Assembly (NCBI GenBank): GCA_963741755.1
Contig: CAVUJG010000007.1
Span: forward strand, 62,001-126,000
DNA from: Sva-07 sp963741755
Lineage (GTDB): Bacteria > Actinomycetota > Acidimicrobiia > Acidimicrobiales > Ilumatobacteraceae
DNA length: 64,000 nucleotides
Direction: 5' to 3'
The translations under genes and the position numbers were made by a program. Shown here one piece after another: positions 30,777 through 39,001 of the stretch. The notes under the pieces are model-generated. The model ran no database searches and was not told the origin of the DNA. It saw nothing but the letters and a program-made list of their open reading frames with translations. Numbering within the stretch: position 1 is the first letter of the stretch; every line of letters starts with the position of its first letter.

Positions 30777-32152
30777 GCTCCGAACCGCGCCACCGGGTCG
30801 TCGTCGTCGGCGGTGGCTTCGGTGGCCTCTTCGCCGCCCGTCGGCTCGCCCACATGGACGTCGACGTCACCCTCGTCGACCGGCGCAACCATCATCTGTT
30901 CCAGCCGCTGCTGTACCAGGTGGCGACGGGCATGCTCTCGCCCGGGCAGATCGCGATGCCGTTGCGCCACATCCTGCGCGGCGCGAAGAACACCAGGGTC
31001 CTGCTCGCCGAGGTGACCGGATTCGACCTCGACGATCGCATCGTTCGAGCTGTTGCGCCGGGCAACGTCGCCTCCCTGGAGCTGCACTACGACTCACTCA
31101 TCGTCGCCGCCGGCGCCGGGCAGTCGTACTTCGGCCACGACGAACTGGCGCGCCACGCGCCAGGCATGAAGACCATCGACGACGCCCTCGAACTGCGTCG
31201 CCGGTTCTTCGGTGCGTTCGAGATGGCCGAGCTGGCGACCGACCCCGATGATCGACGGCGCTGGCTGACCGTGGTGATCGTCGGTGGCGGCCCGACCGGC
31301 GTGGAACTGGCGGGTCAGGTGCGCGAGCTGGCGACACGTTCGCTCCGCAACGAGTTCAGGAGCATCGACCCGTCCTCGGTCCGCGTGATCGTCGTCGACG
31401 GCGGGGACGAACCGCTCGCGACGTTCGGCGACCGCCTGTCGCACGCCGCGAGGCGCGAACTCGAATCACTCGGCGTCGAGTTGCAGATGCACTCCCGTGT
31501 CGTCGGTGTCGACCCCGACGGCGTCGACGTGCTGGGCCCGGACGGCGCCGAGTCCAGGATCGAGGCCCACACCACCGTGTGGGCGGCCGGGGTGCAGGCG
31601 TCACCGCTCACACAGCTGCTCGCCGACCAGAGCGGCGCCACGCTCGACCGTTCCGGTCGGATCGAAGTGGCCCACGATCTCAGCCTGCCCGGCCACCCCG
31701 AGGTCTTCGCGATCGGCGACATGGCGACGTATCAGCGCCTGCCCGGAGTCGCCGAGGTTGCCATGCAGGGTGGCCTGCATGCCGCCAACACGATCGCGCG
31801 ACGCCTCGACGGCAAACCTTCGGCGACCTTCGCCTACCGTGACCTCGGTAGCGTCGCCGCAATCGGTCGGTTCCGGGCGATCGCCAGCGTCCGCGGGCTG
31901 CGCCTCAGCGGATTGCCCGGATGGTTCGTCTGGTTCTTCGTGCACCTCGCGTTCCTCAGCGGCTACGGCAACCGACTGTCCACCATGTTGCGCTGGATGC
32001 GCTCGATGGTCGGTCGCGGTCGTGCCGAGCGCCAGTTCAGCACCGCGCATGTCGGTGGCGACCTGAGTCTTCCGTCGAGTGTTCGATCGATCGTCCAGCC
32101 GACGCCGTTCCCCGACGCGCCCACGAAATCCGACGACCAGGAGGAGACCTGA
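30773..32152 (+). CDS. Type II NADH dehydrogenase (FAD-dependent)
   Basis: 459 residues. Two dinucleotide-binding sites are visible: VVVVGGGFGGLFAARRL at the N-terminus (FAD) and VVIVGGGPTGVELAGQV in the middle (NADH). AIGDMATYQRLPGVAEVAMQ is the FAD-contacting motif near the C-terminus, and a C-terminal amphipathic and aromatic segment (PGWFVWFFVHLAFL) fits membrane association. NDH-2 transfers electrons from NADH to quinone without pumping. Sandwiched between a glycosidase and zwf with overlapping or 2-nt junctions, it would balance NADH produced by sugar oxidation. Confidence 0.88.
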
Positions 32153-32154
32153 CC

Positions 32155-33552
32155 ATGGCCGACACGAAGAACTGCGACACGCTGGTGATCTTCGGAATCA
32201 CGGGCGATCTCGCGAAGGTGATGACCTTCCGCTCGCTCTATCGCCTCGAACGGCGCGGGCTCCTGCACTGTCCGATCGTCGGCGTTGCCGGCGACGATTG
32301 GACCGTCGACCAACTCGTCGAGCGCGCTCGCGAGTCGATCGTCGGGACCGGCGAGTCGCTCGACGACGCAGTGTTCGATCGCTTCGCCGCCCGGCTGTCG
32401 TACGTGCAGGGCGACTTCACCGACAGTGCCACCTACCAGCGCGTTGCCGCCGCGATCACTGGAGCGTCGCTCCCGGTCTTCTACCTCGAGGTTCCACCGT
32501 TCTTGTTCTCGGCCGTCATCAAGGGTCTGCACGATGCTGATCTCACGGGGAACGCCCGAGTCGTCGTCGAGAAGCCGTTCGGTCACGATCTCGATTCGGC
32601 GCGAGCGCTCGCCGCCGAACTCCACCAGTACATCGACGAATCCCAGTTGCTCCGCATCGACCACTATCTCGGCAAGATGGGTCTCGAGGAGATCCTGTAT
32701 CTGCGCTTCGCGAACACGATGCTCGAGCCGCTGTGGAACCGCAACTACATCGAGTCCGTGCAGATCACGATGGCCGAGGACTTCGGCGTCGCCGACCGTG
32801 GCCACTTCTACGACCCGGTCGGCGCGCTTCGCGACGTCGTGGTCAACCACATGATGCAGGTCGTTGCTGCCGCAGCGATGGAGCCGCCCGCCGGCGGGCG
32901 ATCGGAGGACCTGAAGAACGCACTCGTCACTGCGTTCCGAGCGGTCAACACCGCCGACCCGTCCCACTACGTGCGCGGCCAGTACGAGGGGTACCTCGAC
33001 GTCGACGGCGTCGCGCCCGGGTCCACCACCGAGACCTTCGCTGCGCTCCGGCTCGAGATCGACAATTGGCGCTGGTCCGGCGTACCGTTCTTCCTGCGCA
33101 CCGGCAAGCTGCTCGCGGCAACCCAGACCGAGTTGCGAGTGGTCTTCAAGCATCCGCCCAAGCTCGGCTTCGACGTGCTCGGACGGGGCCACTCCGAGCC
33201 GGACCAGTTCATCGTTCGCCTCGATCCGTCCACCGGTGTGCGCATCGTGATGGAAGCTCACCGCGCCGGCGCCCCACGAGCGGAGCCGGTCACGCTCGAC
33301 ATGAAGTTCTCCGACGAAGGCGGTGAAGGAGCGACGCCGTACGAGGTCCTGCTGCATGCGGCGATGGTCGGAGCGACCACACGATTCACGCGACAGGACG
33401 GTGTGGAGGAGACATGGCGCATCATGCAGCCGTTGGTCGACGCACCACCTCCGGTGCACCCGTACGCGCCCGGCTCGTGGGGGCCGAAGGAGGCCGACGC
33501 ACTGGTCCTCGGCCACAGCAACTGGCACGAGCCGTGGATGGACGGCGCCTGA
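32155..33552 (+). CDS. zwf: Glucose-6-phosphate 1-dehydrogenase
   Basis: 465 residues. The nucleotide-binding start VIFGITGDLAK (residues 11-21) corresponds to G-A-S-G-D-L-A, and the catalytic region RIDHYLGK is at residues 168-175, containing the essential His and Lys. VVEKPFGHDL is also conserved. The enzyme oxidises glucose 6-phosphate to 6-phosphogluconolactone, making NADPH (or NADH). GAGGAG lies ~10 nt upstream, inside the end of the NADH dehydrogenase gene. It ends the glycosidase - NDH-2 - zwf operon. Confidence 0.95.
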   Translation: MADTKNCDTLVIFGITGDLAKVMTFRSLYRLERRGLLHCPIVGVAGDDWTVDQLVERARESIVGTGESLDDAVFDRFAARLSYVQGDFTDSATYQRVAAAITGASLPVFYLEVPPFLFSAVIKGLHDADLTGNARVVVEKPFGHDLDSARALAAELHQYIDESQLLRIDHYLGKMGLEEILYLRFANTMLEPLWNRNYIESVQITMAEDFGVADRGHFYDPVGALRDVVVNHMMQVVAAAAMEPPAGGRSEDLKNALVTAFRAVNTADPSHYVRGQYEGYLDVDGVAPGSTTETFAALRLEIDNWRWSGVPFFLRTGKLLAATQTELRVVFKHPPKLGFDVLGRGHSEPDQFIVRLDPSTGVRIVMEAHRAGAPRAEPVTLDMKFSDEGGEGATPYEVLLHAAMVGATTRFTRQDGVEETWRIMQPLVDAPPPVHPYAPGSWGPKEADALVLGHSNWHEPWMDGA

Positions 33553-33692
33553 GCGAGCGTTGCCCGGTCGGCGTCGCTCACAGCGCAGCCCGTAGAACTT
33601 GGTGTTGCCGCCGACGTAGTGATTCTGCTCCGGTGTGAACTCGTCGTCACGCGGGATTGCGTCGAACGACGGCGAGCGCCGCCGCGTCGACT

Positions 33693-33788
33693 TCAGGTTC
33701 GAATGGGGATCCGGAGAACTCGGCCGAGGAGACGCTCGGCGAGGAGAAGGATCACCTGAGCGGCAATGAGGGCGAGGAACGCTTCCAT
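33693..33788 (-). CDS. 31-residue hydrophobic peptide ORF
   Basis: A short frame not long enough for standard gene finding. ATG at 33788 is preceded at 7 nt by a strong GGAGGT (33801-33796). The peptide starts MEAFLALIAAQVILLLAERL, then continues as a basic tail rich in Arg (GRVLRIPIRT), so it looks like an amphipathic or membrane-inserting helix. It lies between zwf and the Lys/Ala-tailed protein gene; the remaining 140 bp up to zwf (33553-33692) show nothing I can identify. Possibilities are a small regulatory or toxin-like membrane peptide, or a chance ORF. Confidence 0.45.
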   Translation of the reverse strand: MEAFLALIAAQVILLLAERLLGRVLRIPIRT

Positions 33789-33899
33789 GTGAAGTACCTC
33801 CGAGTTGTCGATGTGCGTCGTGGAACCTATGGGACTCACATGACCCTCGCGGAACATCGCGGTGGCCACCGGATGAACTCTTGTCGAACCTTCCGGCGG

Positions 33900-34358
33900 T
33901 CAGTCGGTGGTCGCAGCGGCTGCCGACTTCTTGGCTGCCGACTTCTTGGCTGCCGTCTTCTTCGCTGCCGTCTTCTTCGCTGCCGTCTTCTTCGCTGCCG
34001 TCTTCTTGGCTGCCGTCTTCTTGGCCGTCGGCGTGCTCGGGGCGGCCGTCGTCGGCGTTGCTGCTGGAGCGGCCTCTTCGCGACCGGGTACCACCTTGGT
34101 CACGACAGCGCCGGCGGTGCGGACCGTCAGGCCCGCGCCTTTGGCAGCCAGCTCGCCACCGGTGCGAACGACACCGCCTGCGACGACTCCGGTCAACTCG
34201 GTCGCGCGACCCAGTTGGTTCGACACGGTGGTTCCGGTCCGGGCAATGGCATCGCCGGCGCTGCTGCCGTCAGGGTTCCAGTCGTGCATCTTCTTCCATG
34301 CGAACCAGCCGCCGACTGCAGCCACGCCACCGATCAACGTCGTCTCGAGTACTCCCAT
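33900..34358 (-). CDS. Membrane-anchored protein with lysine/alanine-rich tail
   Basis: 152 residues. An N-terminal hydrophobic segment (LIGGVAAVGGWFAW) is followed by a Gly/Thr/Val-rich middle and a C-terminal tail of repeated AAKKT/AAKKS pentapeptides, like the C-terminal tails of histone H1 and mycobacterial HU (Hlp). The tail is encoded by seven tandem 15-bp units. Such tails bind nucleic acid or other polyanions; a membrane anchor joined to one could tether DNA or bind polyanions at the membrane, which is inference. Its start lies 25 nt inside the end of the P-type ATPase gene, implying co-expression. Confidence 0.75.
   Translation of the reverse strand: MGVLETTLIGGVAAVGGWFAWKKMHDWNPDGSSAGDAIARTGTTVSNQLGRATELTGVVAGGVVRTGGELAAKGAGLTVRTAGAVVTKVVPGREEAAPAATPTTAAPSTPTAKKTAAKKTAAKKTAAKKTAAKKTAAKKSAAKKSAAAATTD
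33919..34023. repeat. Seven tandem 15-bp units encoding AAKKT/S
   Basis: Units of GCTGCCGtCTTCTTc, with variants at positions 8 and 15, run from 33919 to 34023. They encode the Lys/Ala tail on the minus strand. Confidence 0.9.
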
Positions 34359-37300
34359 TGTCTTTCTCCCTCATTCGGTTGGTCTTGCTCATTCGGTTGG
34401 TCTTGCTCATTCGGTTCGTTTGGTGATCCTGCGTCGATGGCCTGGACGGCGCGAAGCATCCCAGCAGCGCTGTCGTGGTCGGCGATACGGCGTCCGACCT
34501 GTTCGACCAGGCGGGGCACGCCGACCGACAGGCCGGTCGCTCCAATCGCCGCCGAGGTGGCGGTGGCCCAGCCCACGGGACCGAGGGGGCGACATCCGAA
34601 GAACTGACTCAACCCGGGAGTCTGAATTGTCACGACGAGCGCCCCGATGCTGATCGCGGTCGCCCCGACGACGGTCGGGCTCCGACCGCCTGACACCAGC
34701 GTCTGGGCGAGCTGCGTGCCGACGAGCCCGGCGAGCGCAACGGTGCGGGCGCGTGTCGGCGTCCCGGTCATGCTCGCCACCGTCCACGCTGCCGCGGCGC
34801 CGGCGGCAGTCGTGCCGGCCCGCACCGCGATCTCGCGGATCAATGCGTCACCGAGCGACGCGTCCGGGCCCTCATGCAGCAGTCGCTCCGGCGTCTTGTC
34901 AGGTGGTTCGCGCAGCGCGATCGCCAGCGCCGGCGCCATGTCGGTGAGCAGATTGACCAGGAGCAGCTGGCGCGCATTGACCGGCGAGGTGCCCGTGACC
35001 GCAGTTCCGGCGAGGATGAAGCCGATCTCGCCGAGGTTGCCACCCACGAGGATTGCCACTGCTGAACGGACCGATTCCCACATCGCGCGCCCCTCGACGA
35101 TCGCATCGATGATCGTCTCGATCCGATCGTCGGTGACGATGACGTCCGCGACCGCGCGCGCTGCTGCGTTGCCGTTGCCCCCGCCGAGCGCGATACCGGC
35201 ATCGGCGAGGCGGATCGCGGCCGCGTCGTTTGCGCCGTCACCCGTCATGGCGACCGAGCGTCCTGTGCGCTGATAGGACTCGACGATGCGCACCTTCTGC
35301 GACGGGGTGACGCGGGCGAAGACGGAGACCTCGGTGATGATCGCGTCGAGAGCGTCGTCGTCCATCGCCTCGAGGTCGGCGCCGACGACGATGCGACCAC
35401 CGTTCAACATGCCGAGTTCGGCTGCGATGGCCTCGGCGGTGCTTGCGTGGTCACCGGTGATCATGGCGATGTTGACGCCCGCCGCCCGAACGTCGCGGAG
35501 GGCTGCGGCCGCGCTCGGACGGATGGGGTCGGCGAGCGCGACGAACCCGATCAGCTCCAGGTCGGACGGCACCTCGTCGGCCGAGATCTCGGCGTTCGAC
35601 TTCCCGAAGGCCTCGGCGACAGCGAGCACGCGGAGCCCTCGTCGTCCCAGTCGGTCGACGTCGTCGTGCAGGCGCTTCAGTGCCGCTTCACTCAGCGGCC
35701 CAGAGCGTCCGTTGCGTCGCCGAGTGGTGCACTGGGGCAGCACCACTTCGGGCGCACCCTTGACCGAGATCAAGCGACGCGACGTCCGCGTCGATCCGAG
35801 CACGACGTGGTAGCCGCGGCGTGACTCGAACGGGATCTCCTGGAGACGAGACCAACCGTCGATCCCGTCGGCGTCGGTGACGCCGCTCGACTCGGAGGCG
35901 GTCAGGATCGCTTGGTCGGTGGCGTGCGGCAGCGGACCGCTGCCGTTGGAGGCGGGCGTCGCCCGAGCTGCGGCGGCCACGAGTGCTCGACCGTCAGCGG
36001 ACAGTTCGCCGACCAGTTCGTCGGTGCCGTCGATCGAGACGAGGACGAGGCTGATCGAGTTCTCGGTGAGTGTGCCGGTCTTGTCGAAACAGATCTGGTC
36101 GACACGTCCGAGCGCCTCGAGCGCTCTCGGGTTTCGGACCAGCGCATTGTTGCGGGCCAGCCGGCGCGCCGCTGCAACCTGCGACAGGGTGGCGAGGGCG
36201 GGCAGTCCCTCGGGCACGGCGGCGACCATCAGGCTCACGCCGGTGCCGACGGCGTCACGCATCGGCTGACCACGCATGAGGCCGAGACCGGTGACCGCAG
36301 CCCCACCGGCGAGCGACACCGGCAGGGTCATCTTGGTGAGGTAGCCGAGCCGTTGTTCGACACCCGACGGTGGTGGGTCGCCGGCAGCCGCAGCGCTCCG
36401 GCCGGTCTCCGTGTCGTTGCCGATCGCCACGACCAGCGCTGTGACGCTGCCGGCCGCGATCGACGACCCCTCGAACAGCATCGAGGTCTGCTCCGGAATC
36501 GGAGCACCCGGGGTGGCGGTGGTCGACTTGGCGACGGGCAGCGACTCGCCGGTGATGCTCGACTCGTCGACCTCGAGATTCTCCGACGCCAGGATCCGAC
36601 TGTCGGCCGGCACCGTGTCGCCTGCTCGGAGTTCGATGACGTCACCGACCACGAGCGTGTCGCTGGGAACCTGGGCGGTTGCACCGGCCATACGTACCGT
36701 GACCATCGAGTCGCCCGAGCGCTCCAAGCGTTGCAGCGACCGCTCGGTCTGCATCCGCTGTGCAGCGCCCACCAGTGCGTTCGTACCGACGACACCGCCG
36801 ACCAGCGCGGCGTCGACGGCCGAGCCGACGGCGGCCGACAACGCGGCACCGAGTCCGAGCAGCGGCGTGAGCGGATTGGCGAGTTCTTCCGTGAGCGCCT
36901 GGACCAAGCCGATCGGGCCCTTGACGACGCGTGCCGAAGAGGCCGCATGCCGACGGTCGCGCTCGATTGCCTCCAAACCATCCGCCGTGGTGCCGAGCCG
37001 GGCGAGCGACTCGGACGCATCGAGCTCGTGCCAGGGGTCTCGTGGCGCCGTTCTCGGTGGCCGCTGACCACCGGCTCGGCGACCCGATGCGGCGCCGAGA
37101 CCCACCGACACCAGTGCGGTGCCGTTGATGGGGAGCAGCGCCCGCTCGGTTGCCGTTCTGGGCGGGCCGAGAAGCGACCACAGGGCGCCGGTCGACGCGC
37201 CGGACAGCGCGAGGAGCGCACTGCGGCGGCTCACCTCGCGGGCGGTGCCGACCGCGCTGACGACCCGCCACGCGTTCTCGAGGCCCGTTCCCACCACGAG

Positions 37301-38887
37301 ATGGGCGCCCCACGGGATGCGATGGCCCTCGCGTTCCACACCGAGGCTGATGTCAGCGCCTCTGAGAGCACCGGTGTACCTCGAACCGAGATACATGACG
37401 ACGTGCCCGTCGCGTTGGAGGTCACCGATCTCGTCGACGAGCGCTGTGGCCGTGAGCTGACGCTCGATCCCGAGCCGGGCGGCGAGTGCATCGGTCCCGC
37501 CCGCAAGCAGTACCTCGACGTCGGCGTCACGGGCAGCGTCGACGATCTCGTCGGCGAGCGCTACGGGTTCGGGTTGGATGGCGACCAGGGCGAGCAGGGT
37601 GTCGTGCTTCCAGAGCCCGAGCACCTTTCGTCCGCCGGCCCCGAGAAGGCGAGCGCGATTCTTGGCGCCACGTGGGAGCACGGATCCGGTCTGCTCGAGC
37701 GGTTGGAGCCGCCAACTACGCCAGCTCCGCTGCTCCGACGGATGGTCGCGGTCGAACAGTGTGTGAGTACGTCTCGCAGTCTCGACGGGATCGGTGTCGT
37801 GGCCGAAACCGACGATGTCGGCAATCGCCCAGATCTCCGAGGTGACGGTTCGAGCCTCGATCACGAGGGTGTCGACCCGGTCGAGCCGTCGGAGGGCCTG
37901 AGGATCCATCGTCAGCACGTCGTGCTGCGACAAGACCCGGTCGAACTCGGCGGCGAAGGCTTCGCGGCCGTGTGTTGCTGCCTTCGGGATGCCGGTGAGC
38001 AGCAGTTTCGAGGCTCGCCGTGGGTCCCTCGTCGCGCCGAGCACCACACTCATGGCTCCGAGCGACGCCAGCCCGGCGCGATCGGAGTATGTCTCGATCG
38101 GACCCTTCGGAAGCGGGACCGGCCGCGCTTCGAGGCGCTCGGCAGGATGGCCGACGCTGTGGCGTCCCTGGACCAACTCCGGCTCGCGCCGGTTCCAGGT
38201 GGCGTTGCGGGACTGCTGCTCGCCCAGCTTGATCGATCGGTGACCGATGTCGACGATGAGGCCGAGCGGACCCTGCCCGAGTGCCTGCGCCGCAGCGTTC
38301 GTCGTGGTCATGACGACCTCGGCGGCCGGCGGACCGAGCCGGCCTTCGAGGAACCGACGGACGCGCGGCGAATTGTCGGCAACGCTCACGAGCCCGGGGA
38401 TCTCGGAGGGCAGACGCATGAAGTGCAGGGCCTGCGCAGCACCGGCGTAGCCGAGTCCGGCGACATCGGCGACGATGCCGAACACGTTGAGTTGGACCGG
38501 CAGGCGATCCGCTGGATGGTCCGGTCGATCGTGGGGGAACCGCTCGTCGGCGACGTCGTGGAGCTCCTCGACCGTCTCGAGCGATTCGATCAGGTCATCT
38601 GCCTCGATCGCTTCCGGGTCGAAGACCACGATGAGGCGACCCACGACGGCGTCCACCTCGGCCCACTCGACACCGTCGAGTCGCTCGATGGCCGCCTTCG
38701 CGTCGGCGGCCAGCGCTGCATGCTCCGGCCGATCGGCGCCGCGCATCTCGATGTGGGCATGACCGTCGTCGGACACGTCCACACGGCGGTGCATACGGCC
38801 TTCGGCGTTGCCGAATACCCGCATGCCGGTCCGGAGTGCGGCGATGGGGTTGAGCAGTTGGGCGAGCGAGGATGAAGGTGGGGGCAT
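34334..38887 (-). CDS. CtpI-like large P-type ATPase
   Basis: 1517 residues, about twice the usual P-type ATPase. The C-terminal half holds a complete pump: TGES actuator motif near residue 778, VAAVPEGLPAL in the fourth helix (P2-type Ca-pump style), phosphorylation site CFDKTGTLT near 934, AMITGDH near 1140 and MTGDGANDAAA near 1216. The N-terminal half has a metal-binding-like domain without CxxC (about residues 30-110) and a degenerate copy of the phosphorylation/hinge region: VIEARTVTSE stands where DKTGT should be, LLAGGTD for TGD, and LGSRYTGALRGADISLG for GDGxND. This layout matches mycobacterial CtpI, whose substrate is unsettled. The C-terminus carries NEQDQP repeats from an 18-bp tandem at 34372-34407. 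Confidence 0.9.
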   Translation of the reverse strand: MPPPSSSLAQLLNPIAALRTGMRVFGNAEGRMHRRVDVSDDGHAHIEMRGADRPEHAALAADAKAAIERLDGVEWAEVDAVVGRLIVVFDPEAIEADDLIESLETVEELHDVADERFPHDRPDHPADRLPVQLNVFGIVADVAGLGYAGAAQALHFMRLPSEIPGLVSVADNSPRVRRFLEGRLGPPAAEVVMTTTNAAAQALGQGPLGLIVDIGHRSIKLGEQQSRNATWNRREPELVQGRHSVGHPAERLEARPVPLPKGPIETYSDRAGLASLGAMSVVLGATRDPRRASKLLLTGIPKAATHGREAFAAEFDRVLSQHDVLTMDPQALRRLDRVDTLVIEARTVTSEIWAIADIVGFGHDTDPVETARRTHTLFDRDHPSEQRSWRSWRLQPLEQTGSVLPRGAKNRARLLGAGGRKVLGLWKHDTLLALVAIQPEPVALADEIVDAARDADVEVLLAGGTDALAARLGIERQLTATALVDEIGDLQRDGHVVMYLGSRYTGALRGADISLGVEREGHRIPWGAHLVVGTGLENAWRVVSAVGTAREVSRRSALLALSGASTGALWSLLGPPRTATERALLPINGTALVSVGLGAASGRRAGGQRPPRTAPRDPWHELDASESLARLGTTADGLEAIERDRRHAASSARVVKGPIGLVQALTEELANPLTPLLGLGAALSAAVGSAVDAALVGGVVGTNALVGAAQRMQTERSLQRLERSGDSMVTVRMAGATAQVPSDTLVVGDVIELRAGDTVPADSRILASENLEVDESSITGESLPVAKSTTATPGAPIPEQTSMLFEGSSIAAGSVTALVVAIGNDTETGRSAAAAGDPPPSGVEQRLGYLTKMTLPVSLAGGAAVTGLGLMRGQPMRDAVGTGVSLMVAAVPEGLPALATLSQVAAARRLARNNALVRNPRALEALGRVDQICFDKTGTLTENSISLVLVSIDGTDELVGELSADGRALVAAAARATPASNGSGPLPHATDQAILTASESSGVTDADGIDGWSRLQEIPFESRRGYHVVLGSTRTSRRLISVKGAPEVVLPQCTTRRRNGRSGPLSEAALKRLHDDVDRLGRRGLRVLAVAEAFGKSNAEISADEVPSDLELIGFVALADPIRPSAAAALRDVRAAGVNIAMITGDHASTAEAIAAELGMLNGGRIVVGADLEAMDDDALDAIITEVSVFARVTPSQKVRIVESYQRTGRSVAMTGDGANDAAAIRLADAGIALGGGNGNAAARAVADVIVTDDRIETIIDAIVEGRAMWESVRSAVAILVGGNLGEIGFILAGTAVTGTSPVNARQLLLVNLLTDMAPALAIALREPPDKTPERLLHEGPDASLGDALIREIAVRAGTTAAGAAAAWTVASMTGTPTRARTVALAGLVGTQLAQTLVSGGRSPTVVGATAISIGALVVTIQTPGLSQFFGCRPLGPVGWATATSAAIGATGLSVGVPRLVEQVGRRIADHDSAAGMLRAVQAIDAGSPNEPNEQDQPNEQDQPNEGERQWEYSRRR
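34372..34416. repeat. 18-bp tandem repeat at the 3' end of the P-type ATPase gene
   Basis: CATTCGGTTGGTCTTGCT repeats at 34372 and 34390 with a partial third unit, encoding the PNEQDQ repeats. Confidence 0.9.
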
Positions 38888-39001
38888 GACCGAGGGAGAG
38901 TCTCTGCGACGTCACGTGGATCGTGGCCGATCCGGTCGGTGATGGCGCCCCCCAGATCGGGTGAACTTTCTGCCGCCGTCCCGAATCGGTGTTCGGCGAC
39001 C

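Noticed and set aside
33690..33712. tRNA T-loop-like GGTTCGAAT
   Set aside because: No matching acceptor stem, anticodon arm or CCA-proximal pairing could be found around it.
35912..38875. A 987-residue plus-strand open frame antisense to the P-type ATPase
   Set aside because: It is complementary to a clearly conserved pump gene and is Arg/Gly/Asp-rich without a domain.
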